DNA of 64,000 nt from Plantactinospora soyae. Lineage in GTDB: Bacteria > Actinomycetota > Actinomycetes > Mycobacteriales > Micromonosporaceae. Made by a program: the position numbers and the translations under genes. The notes beneath the pieces were generated by a model, which saw nothing but the letters and a program-made list of their open reading frames with translations, was not told the origin of the DNA and searched no databases. Shown here piece after piece: positions 15,704-26,290 of this stretch; position 1 is the stretch's first letter; every line of letters starts with the position of its first letter. The stretch covers positions 620,001 through 684,000 of the forward strand of contig NZ_JADBEB010000001.1 of NCBI RefSeq assembly GCF_014874095.1. Reading direction: 5' to 3'.

Positions 15704-16528
15704 TCAGTCGTCACCCTGAAAGAAGCTGAGCAGTCGCAGGATCTCGATGTAGAGCCAGACCAGGCTGACCAGGATGCCGAACGCGGCGATCCAGGAGTAA
15801 CGGCGGGGCAGCCCCATCCGCACCCCCTCCTCCACCTCGTGGAAGCTGAGGATGAAGCTGAGCGACGCGATCACGATGCAGATCAGGCTGAACCCGATGG
15901 CCACCGGGCCACCGCTGCGCAGTCCGGTGTCGATGTCGGTGGTCAGCGTGATCACGAAGTTGATCAGCATGACCGCGAAGACGCCGACCATCGCCGCCAC
16001 GACGCCCCGGATGAACTTCGGCGTCGCCCGGATGGCCTTGACCTTGTAGAGCCCGGCCATCAGGAAGAAGACCCCGAAGGTGGCGATCACCGCCTGCAGG
16101 ACGATGCCGTCGTACCCGGCGATCGACTCGAAGAACTTGCTGACCATGCCGACGAAGACGCCCTCGATCACCGCGTAGGCGATCACGAGCGCCGGGTTCG
16201 CCATCCGCATGAACGAGATGACCAGGCCGAGCACCAGCCCGACGACGGCAGCGCCGATCCAGGCCGCGCCGACGAGCTCGTTCGGCACGAGCACCCAGGC
16301 CGCCGCGGCGGACAGCCCGGTGATGCCGAGCAGAGTGACGGTCTTGACGACGACGTCGTCGATGGACATTGGCTGTACGGTGGGCGGCGCGGCCGGGTAG
16401 CCATCCGCCGTCGGGTACGGCTGCCCGTAACCGGGCTGTCCGTATGCGCCGGCCGGGGCGTACCCGGCGGCCCGCTCCCGCTCGGCCGCCTGGCCGAGTC
16501 GGGCCAGCACCGGGTTGGACGTCTTCAC
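15704..16528 (-). CDS. Bax inhibitor-1/YccA family membrane protein (paralogue with YGQP-rich N terminus)
   Basis: Second BI-1-like protein, 274 aa. It shares SNPVL-x-RL, DDVVVKT and the overall helix pattern with the downstream paralogue. It differs by a Gly/Tyr/Pro/Gln-rich cytoplasmic segment (GYAPAGAYGQPGYGQPYP, about residues 20-55). GTG 16528 is preceded by AGGAGG with 9-nt spacing, a strong ribosome site that decides the start over ATG 16558. The C terminus ends in LSFFQGDD. The pair probably arose by tandem duplication. Confidence 0.87.
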   Translation of the reverse strand: MKTSNPVLARLGQAAERERAAGYAPAGAYGQPGYGQPYPTADGYPAAPPTVQPMSIDDVVVKTVTLLGITGLSAAAAWVLVPNELVGAAWIGAAVVGLVLGLVISFMRMANPALVIAYAVIEGVFVGMVSKFFESIAGYDGIVLQAVIATFGVFFLMAGLYKVKAIRATPKFIRGVVAAMVGVFAVMLINFVITLTTDIDTGLRSGGPVAIGFSLICIVIASLSFILSFHEVEEGVRMGLPRRYSWIAAFGILVSLVWLYIEILRLLSFFQGDD

Positions 16529-16661
16529 TGTGTCAAGCCTCCTGGAAGGTCGGTGCACGGTGACCGTGCCCTATCCAGGGTAATGGTCGCTGGCGATGTT
16601 GTGGAGATCCACGTCACTTGGCACCCGTGGCGGGGCGCTCGGCACCCGTGGCGAGGGGGTG

Positions 16662-16742
16662 TGCCCGGGGCGGGGATCGAACCCGCACGCCTTGCGGCAG
16701 CCGCTTTTAAGGCGGCCGTGTCTGCCATTCCACCACCCGGGC
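16662..16742 (-). tRNA. tRNA-Leu (anticodon UAA)
   Basis: The minus strand folds as a class II tRNA. The acceptor stem is GCCCGGG/CCCGGGC, the anticodon stem GCCGC/GCGGC encloses CTTAAAA with anticodon TAA, and the T arm is GCGGG TTCGATC CCCGC. A short variable hairpin (GCC gcaa GGC) identifies a leucine tRNA. The discriminator is A and CCA is not encoded. It lies 100 bp from the divergent membrane protein gene. Confidence 0.95.
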
Positions 16743-16842
16743 AGGGCGGCACCGGACGCGATCGTCCCTGGTGCCTGCCACGGTAGCGGGTGAACCCCCA
16801 CCGGGCGCACCCCGTTCTCGGATCGGCACTAGGGTCACTGTC

Positions 16843-18687
16843 GTGACCAGCACAGCCCGCGCGGCGCAGGACGCCGACTCCGGCCCGGCCACGACAGGCA
16901 CCGTCTCGGAGCAGAACGGATCCCGGTGGGAACGCGGGGTCGTCGCGCTCCGTCGGCACCGCACCGACCTGGCGATCGGCCTGCTCTTCCTCCTCCTCGC
17001 CGGCTGGCTGACCGCCGGAATGTGGCCGGATCCCGGTGCCCGGATCCTCTCCCTGAACCCCGAGGACCAGGCGCTGTACGAGTGGTTCCTGGCCGTCGAC
17101 TCCCGGGTCCTGCACGGGGACTTCGCCCTGCTCAGTGACCGGCTCAACGCCCCGACCGGGGTGAACCTGATGGCCAACACCACGGTCATCGCCCTCGGCA
17201 TGCTGTTCGCGCCGATCACCCTGGTCGCCGGTGCGCCCGCCACCTTCGCGCTGCTCGTCGCCGGCAACCTCGCCGGCACCGCCATCGCCTGGCACCTCTT
17301 CTTCACCCGGGTGCTGGGCGTCCGGCGGCTCGCCGCCGCGCTGGGCGCCGGGCTCTGCGGCTTCGGGCCGGGGATGCTCTCGCAGAGCAACAGCCACCTG
17401 CACATGACCGCCCAGTGGCTGGTGCCGGTGCTGGTCTGGCTGGTCGTCCGGCTGGTCCGGGCCGCCGATCCGCAGGGCCGGCCCGACCGGCCCGGTGTCG
17501 ATCGTCGCCGCGTCGTGACCTCGGCGGTCGGGCTGGCCGCCACCGTCTCGGTGCAGGTCTTCATCGGCGAGGAGGTGCTGTTCCTCACCGCCGTCGCCAT
17601 GATCATCCTGAGCCTGGCGTACGCCGCCGCGAACTGGTCGCTGGCCCGTCGGGTACTGCCCGGGTTCCTCGCCGGGATGCTGCTCGCCGTCGCACTGGCC
17701 GGCGTCGTGCTGGCGTACCCGCTCTGGTTCCAGTTCGCCGGGCCGCAGAGCGTACCCAACGGGATGTTCAGCCCGCACTACTTCTACGCCGACCTGGCCA
17801 GTTGGCCGGCGATCTCGCCGCTGTCCGTAGCCGGCTCCGCCGAGTCCGCCAAACTGACCACCGGAGCGGCCGAGTACAACACCTTCCTCGGCTGGCCGCT
17901 CCTGCTCGCCACGGTCGTCGCCGCCGGCTGGCTGATCCGGCGGCCGGTCGTCATCGCCTGCGTCGCGGCCGGACTCGGGATGGCGGCGCTGTCGCTCGGC
18001 CCGACGGTGGTGGTCAACCGGGAGGCGACCGATCTCAGCGGCCCGTACGCGCTGCTGCTCGGGGTGCCCGTGGTCGACGGCGCGCTGCCGATGCGGTTCG
18101 CCCTCGCGCTGTTGCCGCTGATCGCCACGGTGCTGGTGCTCGCCCTGGACCGGGGACTGGCCGCGAGTCGGCCACCCATCCGGATCCTGGTACCGGTCGC
18201 GGCGGTCCTCGCCCTGCTGCCGATCTTCCCGACCCAGATGGCGACCGCCGCCCGGCCCCCGGTGCCGGAGTACATCAGCGCCGGCCACTGGCGCGACTGT
18301 GTCGAGCCCGGTGGCGTGCTCGTGCCCGTACCGCTGCCCACCCCCAAGGAGCCCTGGCCGATGCGCTGGGCCGCCGAGGCGGACGCGTCGTTCTCGATTC
18401 CGGAGGGCTTCTTCATCGGTCCGTACGCGGCCGGCGGCAAGGCGTCGATGGGCACCTACAAGCAGCCGACCTCGCAACTGCTGACGGACGTGACGACCAG
18501 CGGCGTCGTACCGGCGATCGGTCCCGAGCAGCGCGAGCGGGCCCAGCAGGACGTCAGGTTCTGGCGGGCGTCCTGCGTCGTACTCTCCGACGACGCCGTA
18601 CACGTGGAGAGCCTGCGGATCACCCTGGAGGCACTCTTCGGCCCGTCCACCCGGGTCGCGGACGCCTGGACCTGGCGGGTCGGCTAG
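16843..18687 (+). CDS. large polytopic membrane protein, GT-C glycosyltransferase-like
   Basis: Integral membrane protein of 614 aa with about 11-12 hydrophobic helices. The layout resembles GT-C type, polyprenyl-phosphate-sugar-dependent glycosyltransferases. A cytoplasmic N terminus of ~45 residues precedes LAIGLLFLLLAGWLTAGMW. A large first external loop contains acidic residues (LNPEDQALYEWFL and LNAPTGVNLMANTTV). The C-terminal ~130 residues form a soluble external domain. No acceptor or sugar can be assigned. GTG 16843 lies 7 nt after TAGGGT (16830-16835), suggesting a leaderless mRNA. It overlaps the convergent ndh gene by 4 bp. Confidence 0.75.
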   Translation: MTSTARAAQDADSGPATTGTVSEQNGSRWERGVVALRRHRTDLAIGLLFLLLAGWLTAGMWPDPGARILSLNPEDQALYEWFLAVDSRVLHGDFALLSDRLNAPTGVNLMANTTVIALGMLFAPITLVAGAPATFALLVAGNLAGTAIAWHLFFTRVLGVRRLAAALGAGLCGFGPGMLSQSNSHLHMTAQWLVPVLVWLVVRLVRAADPQGRPDRPGVDRRRVVTSAVGLAATVSVQVFIGEEVLFLTAVAMIILSLAYAAANWSLARRVLPGFLAGMLLAVALAGVVLAYPLWFQFAGPQSVPNGMFSPHYFYADLASWPAISPLSVAGSAESAKLTTGAAEYNTFLGWPLLLATVVAAGWLIRRPVVIACVAAGLGMAALSLGPTVVVNREATDLSGPYALLLGVPVVDGALPMRFALALLPLIATVLVLALDRGLAASRPPIRILVPVAAVLALLPIFPTQMATAARPPVPEYISAGHWRDCVEPGGVLVPVPLPTPKEPWPMRWAAEADASFSIPEGFFIGPYAAGGKASMGTYKQPTSQLLTDVTTSGVVPAIGPEQRERAQQDVRFWRASCVVLSDDAVHVESLRITLEALFGPSTRVADAWTWRVG

Positions 18688-20027
18688 ACCGGGCGGTGGT
18701 CGCCCGGCCGGCTGCCCGCCGCGGACGCCTCGACGAACTCCTCCCGGGGGTCGTGCAACTGGCCCAGCGCGACGACCTCGCGGCGGAGGAAGAAGGCGAG
18801 GCTCCAGTCCACCACCACCCGCACCTTGCGGTTGAGCGACGGGATCCGGCTCATGTGGTACGTCCGGTGCATGAACCAGGCCGGCAGCCCGGTGAGCTTG
18901 ATCCCGTAGACCTGGGCGACGCCCTTGTGCAGTCCGAGGCTGGCGACGCTGCCCGCGTGCTTGTGCTTGTAGTCCACCGGAACCCGGCCCCGGATCACCG
19001 CCCGGATGTTGTCGGCCATCCGCGTCGCCTGCCGCACCGCGTGCTGGGCGCTCGGCGAGCAGTACGTCCCCGGCGGACCGGTGAGGTCGGGCACGGCGGC
19101 GCAGTCGCCGGCACTCCAGGCTCCCTCGACGATCTGCTCACCGTCGACCACCTGGAGCGTCGGAACGCAGGTCACCCGCCCCCGCTCGTCCCGGGGCAGG
19201 TCGGTCCGGGCCAGCATCGGGGAGGGCTTCACCCCGGCCGTCCAGACGATGGTGTCGGCCCGGAAGCTGTCGCCGTCGGAGAGCCGGACCAGTCCGTCCA
19301 CGCAGGATTCCAGCCGGGTCTCCAGCCGGATGTCCATCTTGCGCTTCAACAGCTGGGCGACCGTGTACGCGCCCATGTCCCGGTCCACCTCGGGCAGCAC
19401 CCGCAGGGTCGCCTCCACCAGCACCCAGCGCATGTCGTCGGCCTTCAGCTCCGGGTAGTACTTCAGCGCGTCCCGGGCCATGTCCTCCATCTCGGCCAGC
19501 GCCTCGATGCCGGCGTAGCCACCGCCGACGAAGACGAAGGTCAGCGCGCAGCGCCGGGTGTCCGGGTCGGTGGTGGCGGCCGCCACGTCGAGCCGGTCCA
19601 GCACGTGGTTGCGGAGGAAGATCGCCTCGCCGATGGTCTTGAAGCCGATGCCCCGCTCCGCCAGTCCGGGGATCGGCAGGGTCCGGGACACCGAACCGGG
19701 CGCCACCACGATGTGGTCGTACGCGATCTCGCGGGCCGGACCGATGATCGGCTGCACCGTCGCGGTCTTCCGGGCGTGCTCGACCCGGGTGACCGTACCG
19801 GCGACGATGGTGCAGCGGCGCAGCTCGCGCCGCAGCGGCACCACGGCGTGTCGGGGGGAGATGTTGCCGGCCGCCGCCTCCGGCAGGAACGGTTGGTACG
19901 TCATGTGCGGCTGCGGGTCGACCACGATGACCTCGGCCTCACGTGACCGGAGCTTCTTCGACAGGCGCAGGGCCGCGTACAGCCCGACGTGACCGGCACC
20001 TACCACAAGGATCCGCTGCGGATTCAC
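18684..20027 (-). CDS. ndh: type II NADH dehydrogenase (NAD(P)/FAD-dependent oxidoreductase)
   Basis: Single-subunit, non-proton-pumping NADH:quinone oxidoreductase at the cytoplasmic face of the membrane, 447 aa. The FAD-binding motif VVGAGHVGLYAAL is at residues 8-20, the second Rossmann (NADH) motif FVFVGGGYAGIEALAEM near 167-183, and the flavin-contacting segment ADTIVWTAGVKPSP and AGDCAAVPDL further on. The C-terminal region after residue 350 is the membrane-binding part. ATG 20027 lacks a strong ribosome site. It converges with the membrane protein gene by 4 bp. Confidence 0.9.
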   Translation of the reverse strand: MNPQRILVVGAGHVGLYAALRLSKKLRSREAEVIVVDPQPHMTYQPFLPEAAAGNISPRHAVVPLRRELRRCTIVAGTVTRVEHARKTATVQPIIGPAREIAYDHIVVAPGSVSRTLPIPGLAERGIGFKTIGEAIFLRNHVLDRLDVAAATTDPDTRRCALTFVFVGGGYAGIEALAEMEDMARDALKYYPELKADDMRWVLVEATLRVLPEVDRDMGAYTVAQLLKRKMDIRLETRLESCVDGLVRLSDGDSFRADTIVWTAGVKPSPMLARTDLPRDERGRVTCVPTLQVVDGEQIVEGAWSAGDCAAVPDLTGPPGTYCSPSAQHAVRQATRMADNIRAVIRGRVPVDYKHKHAGSVASLGLHKGVAQVYGIKLTGLPAWFMHRTYHMSRIPSLNRKVRVVVDWSLAFFLRREVVALGQLHDPREEFVEASAAGSRPGDHRPV

Positions 20028-20153
20028 GCCTCCATCCTTCCCCCACCGGCCTTCCGATGCGGGCCAGATGCCCCCTTCTGTGATTGACGACGCCAGGTGA
20101 CCCGCGTTACCCAGTTTGCGCCGATCTTCGGCTGACCGCCGCCGAACGCCCCG

Positions 20154-20705
20154 TCACCTGCGCCGGAACATCCAGCCGAGCAGGAAGGCGGCGAGCACGG
20201 CCAGGGCGAGACCGCCGAGCAGCGCGACGACGAAACTCCGGTCGCCCCACTGCCCGTCCACGGCGAGCAGCGGCACCGCCAGTACCGCCGAGGCGAGCGC
20301 CACCCCGAGCGCCCGGGACACCCACCGGGCCAGGACCTCGGGAGCCACCACCGCGTCGTACGACAGCAGGGCGGCCAGCGCCGCGAGGCTGTGCGTCAGG
20401 TAGAGGAAGGTGGCCAGGCCGAGCAGCCGCCACAGCTCCACCGGCTCGTCGTACCAGCCGGTGGCGACCACCCAGGCCCCGGCGGCGGCCAGCAGGACCA
20501 CGGTGGTCCAGGACCGGCGCGGTACGACCGCCGGCAGCAGCGCCGCGACCGTCAGCACGCCGAGCAGCCGGACGTCCGACGGCATCGCCGGGTACGCCAG
20601 CAGCAGGGAGACGAACGCGCAGAGGAACACCCCGACCCGTACCAGCAGGGGTGCCAGGGTGATCCGACCGATCGCCGCGTACAGCCGCATCATCCGGGTC
20701 ACCAC
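20154..20705 (-). CDS. membrane protein at the end of the MoxR operon
   Basis: A 183-residue protein with about five hydrophobic helices (for example LLVRVGVFLCAFVSLLLAY and the C-terminal SFVVALLGGLALAVLAAFLLGW) ending in a basic tail. I do not recognise a family. It follows the DUF58 gene by 28 bp on the same strand, so it is probably cotranscribed with the MoxR cluster. Start candidates are GTG/ATG 20705 and an internal ATG a few codons later. Confidence 0.7.
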   Translation of the reverse strand: MVTRMMRLYAAIGRITLAPLLVRVGVFLCAFVSLLLAYPAMPSDVRLLGVLTVAALLPAVVPRRSWTTVVLLAAAGAWVVATGWYDEPVELWRLLGLATFLYLTHSLAALAALLSYDAVVAPEVLARWVSRALGVALASAVLAVPLLAVDGQWGDRSFVVALLGGLALAVLAAFLLGWMFRRR

Positions 20706-20733
20706 CGGACTCCTCCGTTCGCCGACACGGGAC

Positions 20734-22205
20734 TCACCGCAGCGCGGGCCGGGGTGCGGAGGCGAGCCGGGCCACGTCCCGGAGCACCAGGTCGAGACTG
20801 CCGGCGCCGGCCCAGGTGACCACCGGTACGCCGTGCTCGCGGAGCTGGCCGATGGTGTTGTCCCGGTCCAGTCGCCAGAGCCGGTGCGCCACGTCGGTCC
20901 ACTGGCCCCGGGCCGGCGGGGTGGCCGACGGGGGCAGCGTGTCCACCGCCACCACGAACCTGCCGGACCGGGCCAACCGGGCCAGCATCTTCGCCGACCT
21001 GCCGTCCACCAGCGGGGTGAAGACCACCACCAGGGCGTTGGAGGAGAGCAGCTGCGGGCCGAAGACCTGGTCGTACGGCTCGTGCGGCGACTGCTCCACC
21101 CGGACGTCGAGCAGCCATTCCAGCAGGGTCAGGTACTGCCGGCGGCCGGTTGCCGGGCGCAGCCGACGGGCGGACGGGCCGTATTCGAGCAGCGACACCC
21201 GGTCGCCACGGTGCAGGTAGTGCTCGGCGATCGCGGCGGCGGCCCGGACGCAGGTGTCCAGCACCGAGGCGCTGCCCCGGATGCCACCCGAGCGACCGGC
21301 CTCGGCCAGTACGTCGAGCAGCAGCACCACCTCCGCGTCCCGGTCGGAGAGCATCGCGGCGACGTGCAGTTGCCGGGCCCGCAGCGAGACCCGCCAGTCG
21401 ATCCGGCGCAGCCGGTCGCCGGGCCCGAAGATCCGGACCCCGGCCAGCTCGCCGCCCTCGCCGGGGCGACGGGACCGGTGTCCACCGACCAGTCCGGCCG
21501 CCCGGGGCATGGCCTGGTCGGCGTCGAACGGCTCGGTGACCGGATAGACCGGCACCGCGCGGGCGTCGCTGAGCAGCGTCTGGCTCACCAGCAGCCCGTC
21601 GCAGGCGGCGGCCCGGACGGCGACCGGGCCGACCGAGTGCCGGCCCCAGCGCAGCGTCTCGCCACGCAGTTCGAGGTCGGAGATGGTGCCGGCCGGCACC
21701 GTGAAGCCGTACGGGCGGTCGGTGGCGCTCCGCCGGGCCGGTTGCTCCGGCTCCGGCGTACCGCCCCTGGCCGGGGTGTCGACCACGACGGTGTCCGGTT
21801 CGACGTCCCCGGCGCTGAAGGCCACCCGGTCGATCCGGAGCCACTTCGACACCACGGCACGGATCATGACCAGGTCGTAGCCGACCTCGTCCCGGTTACC
21901 CACGCCGATCGCGCCGACCAGCGGGCTCCCCTCGACCAGGTTGTTGTCGTCGACCGCGATCGCCAGCTCCGGCGCGAGCGAGGGACGCCGCCGGAGCGCG
22001 TACACGGTGCCGAGCGCGAACGGCGTGGCCAGCACGACGAGATCGACCCGCCCGAGCAGTGCTCCGGCCACCAGGAACAGCCCGGTCAGCAGTACCGCCC
22101 GGCGCAGCGCCGGGGTCGGGGTCCAGGTCGGCGCCGCCTCGTCGGGTACGCCGGTCGACCCGGCCCTGCGCTGCCCGGGTACGGCGGGCCGCACGTACGG
22201 TTCGG

Positions 22206-22209
<4 letters not shown>
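20734..22209 (-). CDS. DUF58 domain protein of a MoxR operon
   Basis: DUF58 proteins carry a von Willebrand A-like domain and work with MoxR AAA ATPases in envelope, stress or metal-insertion processes. This one has 491 aa. Two N-terminal hydrophobic segments (AVLLTGLFLVAGALLG and LVVLATPFALGTVYAL) anchor it, and the DUF58 hallmark GDRLRRIDWRVSLR falls near the middle. The following VVLLLDVLAEAG resembles a MIDAS-bearing strand, though the canonical DxSxS is not present. ATG 22209 overlaps the moxR stop by ATGA, so the two are translationally coupled. Confidence 0.88.
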
Positions 22210-23215
<1,006 letters not shown>

Positions 23216-23219
<4 letters not shown>

Positions 23220-23815
23220 AGCTTCTCCAATTGGGCGACGTACGCCGCGAGGTCGCGCGGCGGCGGAGTGCGCTTGGCAGGCGTACCGAGAAATTGCCAC
23301 AGGGGCTCGCCGAGCAGCGCGCGGGCCCGGCCCGGATCGCTGGACCGGGTGATGCCGTGCCGCTGCCGGAGCCGTTCGTCGGCGAGTTCGGCGAGCACCG
23401 GCAGCACCGCCCGGTTGAACCGCTCCGGCTCCCCCTGCGACCAGCCGAGCTTGGCCTCCCACCGGTTGACCGAGCTGCCCAGGGCGTCCTCGACGGTCCA
23501 GTTGTAGTTGCCGTCCTCCTCGCCCCGCTCGGGGTCCCGGACGTACCGGACCCGGGTGGTCGGCGGTGGCGTGAGCGCCCGGGCGACCCGACGGATCAGC
23601 AGCAGGGCCAGGAAGCCGGCGAAGGTCGCGGCGGGCGACACTCCGACCCCGACCATCCGGAGCCCGAGTACGACGGCGGCGGCGAGCGCCCCGGCGACGA
23701 ACGCGCTCCGCAGCCAGGCCCGTACGCCGCTGCCGCGTCGGGCTGCCGGAGGCTGCTGCTCCTGCTCCTCCTCGTGTTCGAGCAGGTCGTAGATGCTGGC
23801 GCTGGACTCGCTCAT
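23216..23815 (-). CDS. hypothetical membrane protein in the MoxR operon
   Basis: A 199-residue protein. An acidic, Gln-rich N terminus (LLEHEEEQEQQPP) is followed by two close hydrophobic segments (about residues 38-75: FVAGALAAAVVLGLRMVGVG and AATFAGFLALLLIRRVA), then a soluble Arg/Asp/Glu-rich domain. This is typical of the accessory membrane gene found in actinobacterial moxR operons; I cannot name a family. It overlaps moxR by 4 bp. Confidence 0.75.
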
Positions 23816-23864
23816 CCGAGCCTGCCCCGGGCCCGGTACCGGACGGAACGCTCGCTGCCGGCGG

Positions 23865-24629
23865 TCATGGGGCCACCTGCGTACTGGTGAGTTCGGTGCG
23901 CAGCCGTTGCAGCGCGGAACGGGCCTGGGTGCGCATCCGCTCGTCCACCGTGTGCGTGGCGTACCGCGCCTCCCGGTAGACCTCGGCGAACGCCGCCAGT
24001 ACGTCGGCGCTGACCGGTCGGTCGGCGCCGAGCAGCCGAGTCACCAGTTCGGTCGGGGTGTCCCCGGGCCGGCGTTCGACGCCGGCCGCCGCGGCGGCCT
24101 GTTCCAGCCGGACCCAGCAGGCGATCACCGCCTTGCGCGGGTCGGCGTCGCTGTCGGAGAGGTCGACCAGGCCGGCATCGAGCGCGGCGACCACTTCTTC
24201 GGCGGTCTCCGTCGCGGATCGGACCGACCGGCGACCGGTGCCCCTGGCCAGCCCCTTGCGGCGCCGCAGCAGGTCGCGGACCAGCGCCCAGAGCACCACA
24301 CCGAGCACGACCAGCACCACCGCGCCGCAGAGCAGCGCGCCGACCATCGGAATCCAGTCCGGCAGGGTCGGCCCGGTTTCGGGCGCGGCGCTCGGCTGGC
24401 CCGCCACGGCCGACGGCGCCGCCTGCTGCTCGGGCAGGGTCGGCAGGATGTCGCTCGGCGGCTCGATCCGCTCGAACCCGATCGACGAGTGGGCCGCCGC
24501 GAGGGCGGCCAGGCCCAGTAGTCCGGCGACGGCGGCCAGCGGCCACATCGTCCGCAGCAGCGCGGCGGTCAGCGTGGATCGGGCCGGCTGCTCCCCCGGA
24601 CGGGCACGACCGGAGTGCCCGTCGGTCAT
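23865..24629 (-). CDS. DUF4129 domain-containing membrane protein
   Basis: A 254-residue protein with a signal-anchor-like helix (MWPLAAVAGLLGLAALAAAH), a Pro/Ala-rich external stretch, a second helix (MVGALLCGAVVLVVLGVVLWAL) and a C-terminal cytoplasmic DUF4129 domain (ACWVRLEQAAAAAGVERRPGDTPTELVTRLL to EVYREARYATHTV). DUF4129 proteins are regular members of MoxR/DUF58 clusters and occur fused to transglutaminase domains elsewhere; no transglutaminase is present here. The start is ATG 24629 with AAGGGGCGG upstream. It is probably the first gene of the operon. Confidence 0.85.
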   Translation of the reverse strand: MTDGHSGRARPGEQPARSTLTAALLRTMWPLAAVAGLLGLAALAAAHSSIGFERIEPPSDILPTLPEQQAAPSAVAGQPSAAPETGPTLPDWIPMVGALLCGAVVLVVLGVVLWALVRDLLRRRKGLARGTGRRSVRSATETAEEVVAALDAGLVDLSDSDADPRKAVIACWVRLEQAAAAAGVERRPGDTPTELVTRLLGADRPVSADVLAAFAEVYREARYATHTVDERMRTQARSALQRLRTELTSTQVAP

Positions 24630-24651
24630 CGCCACCGCCCCTTCGAGCCGT

Positions 24652-25401
24652 CTAGCGGAGTTCGTCCAGCCCGGCCAGGCGCCTCGCCCGGGTGAACACC
24701 TCGTCCAGCATTGCCGGTGTGAGCCGTCCGGTAAAGGTGTTCTGCTGGCTGACGTGGTAGCAGCCGAGAACCTGCGGTACGGCGTCTCCGGACCAGTGTG
24801 CCCCATGGCCGAACCGGGGTCGCGGGGTGGGCGGGCGGACGCCGTACACGTGCCGGAGCGTCGGCCACCACGCCGCCCAGGCGAAGGCGCCCAGGGTGAC
24901 CACGACGCGCAGGGTGGGCCTGATCAGTTCGATCTCCCGGTGCAGCCAGGGCGCGCAGGTGTCCCGCTCGACCGGGGTGGGTTTGTTGTCCGGCGGCGCG
25001 CAGCGGACCGCGGCGGCGATCCGGGTGTGCCGCAGGCTCAGCCCGTCGTCGGACGCCACGCTGGTCGGCTGGTTGGCCAGCCCGGCCCGGTGCAGCGCGG
25101 CGAAGAGCACGTCCCCGGACCGGTCGCCGGTGAAGATCCGCCCGGTCCGGTTGCCGCCGTGCGCGGCCGGCGCCAGGCCGAGGATCGCGATCCGGGCGTC
25201 GGCGGGGCCGAAGCCGGGTACCGGCCGGCCCCAGTACTCCTGGTCCCGGAAGGCGGCGCGCCGGACCTCGGCGACCTCCTCCCGCCAGGCGACCAGGCGG
25301 GGGCAGGCGAAGCAGTCGGAGACCTCCGCGTCCAGCTCGGCCAGACCGCTCGCCCGCGGTGCGCGGGCGAGCACGTCCTGCGGGTTACGCGGCTGCGCCA
25401 A
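24652..25401 (-). CDS. type-5 uracil-DNA glycosylase (UdgB-like, 4Fe-4S)
   Basis: Family 5 uracil-DNA glycosylase, 249 aa, removing uracil and other deaminated bases from DNA. Motif 1 is [14 protein letters not shown], the family-5 form. Four cysteines for a [4Fe-4S] cluster are visible as CFAC (C30, C33), VRCAPP and DTCAPW. The C-terminal motif [13 protein letters not shown] is the DNA minor-groove loop. The cluster pattern and motif distinguish it from family 4. Its 5' end overlaps the upstream hydrolase stop by 17 bp. Confidence 0.93.
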   Translation of the reverse strand: MAQPRNPQDVLARAPRASGLAELDAEVSDCFACPRLVAWREEVAEVRRAAFRDQEYWGRPVPGFGPADARIAILGLAPAAHGGNRTGRIFTGDRSGDVLFAALHRAGLANQPTSVASDDGLSLRHTRIAAAVRCAPPDNKPTPVERDTCAPWLHREIELIRPTLRVVVTLGAFAWAAWWPTLRHVYGVRPPTPRPRFGHGAHWSGDAVPQVLGCYHVSQQNTFTGRLTPAMLDEVFTRARRLAGLDELR

Positions 25402-26080
25402 GCCGGGTCCGGAAGAGTTCGAGGGTACGGGCCCAGGCGCTGGCCGCCGCCTGCTGGTCGAAGACCTCCGGGCGGTCGTCGTTGAAGAAGGCGTGCCGGG
25501 TGCCGGGGTAGTCGTGCAGAGCGCACTCGCCGCCGGCCGCCTCGATCGCCCGCTGAGCCGCCTTGACCCCGTCGGCGGCCGAGGTGCCGTCCTCCTCGGA
25601 GCAGTGGATGACGGCGGTCTTGCCGGCGTAGTTCGCCCAGTCCGGGCTCATCCGCTCCCAGGGCAGCACCGGGTAGAACCCGGCGGTCGCGACGATGCGC
25701 TCGGAGAGCGTCGCCGACCAGAGCGCCAGGCTGCCGCCGGCACAGAAGCCCACGCAGCCGACCTTGCCGACCACCTCCGGCCGCTCCGCCAGGTAGTCGG
25801 CGGCCCCGGCGATGTCCCGGGCGGCCTGGTCCATCGCCAGACCCATGATCAGCTTGCCGGCGTGGTCCGGTTCGGTGGTGGAGGTGCCGTGGTAGAGGTC
25901 GGGGGCCAGCGCCACGAAGCCGGCCTCGGCGAACCGGTCGGCGACCGAGGTGATGTGTGGCACCAGTCCCCACCACTCCTGGATGACGATGACGGCCGGC
26001 CCGGTCGTGCCGGCGGCGGGTACCGCGAGGTATCCCTCACTCGTTCCGCCGTTACTGCGGTAACTCACCATCTCGCCCAT
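25385..26080 (-). CDS. dienelactone hydrolase family protein
   Basis: Alpha/beta hydrolase of the dienelactone hydrolase group, 231 aa. The nucleophile is C113 in [13 protein letters not shown], a Cys elbow as in true DLH. The conserved Glu is in QEWWGL (E35), and the C-terminal acid and base are in [12 protein letters not shown] and [11 protein letters not shown]. The family opens cyclic esters in aromatic degradation, but no other ring-cleavage gene is nearby, so the real substrate is open. ATG 26080 is preceded by AGGAGGG. Confidence 0.9.
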   Translation of the reverse strand: MGEMVSYRSNGGTSEGYLAVPAAGTTGPAVIVIQEWWGLVPHITSVADRFAEAGFVALAPDLYHGTSTTEPDHAGKLIMGLAMDQAARDIAGAADYLAERPEVVGKVGCVGFCAGGSLALWSATLSERIVATAGFYPVLPWERMSPDWANYAGKTAVIHCSEEDGTSAADGVKAAQRAIEAAGGECALHDYPGTRHAFFNDDRPEVFDQQAAASAWARTLELFRTRLGAAA

Positions 26081-26205
26081 CGGTGGCCCTCCTGTCGGTC
26101 AGTCATCGTTGGCTGGTCGCACAGTCTTTCCGACCGATGTCCGGTGGTCGGGTCTTGCGTGCCGGGTGTGCGGGTAGCCTGCCACGCTCGACCGGAGAGA
26201 CGGAA

Positions 26206-26262
26206 GGCAACGGCGACGTGGCGTACACCTCCTGTTGTGGAGGTGTACGCCACGTCGTTGCC
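26206..26262 (-). terminator. strong inverted repeat after the HAAS-domain gene
   Basis: A perfect 19-bp stem (26214-26232 with 26239-26257) has a TGTTGT loop, extended by GGCAAC/GTTGCC with a small bulge. There is no T-run, as is common for actinobacterial terminators. It lies 29 bp after the stop of the 26291-27340 gene. The rest of 26081-26290 shows nothing else. Confidence 0.7.
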
Positions 26263-26290
26263 GTTCGCCCCGCCCCCGGGGCCGGTCGGA

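Noticed and set aside
16662-16742. Integrative element at the tRNA-Leu gene
   Set aside because: No integrase or duplicated tRNA 3' end is present on either side within the window.
17415-19946. Long plus-strand open frame across the membrane protein and ndh
   Set aside because: It is Arg/Ala/Gly-rich, lacks hydrophobic periodicity and motifs, and spans two well-supported genes in other frames.
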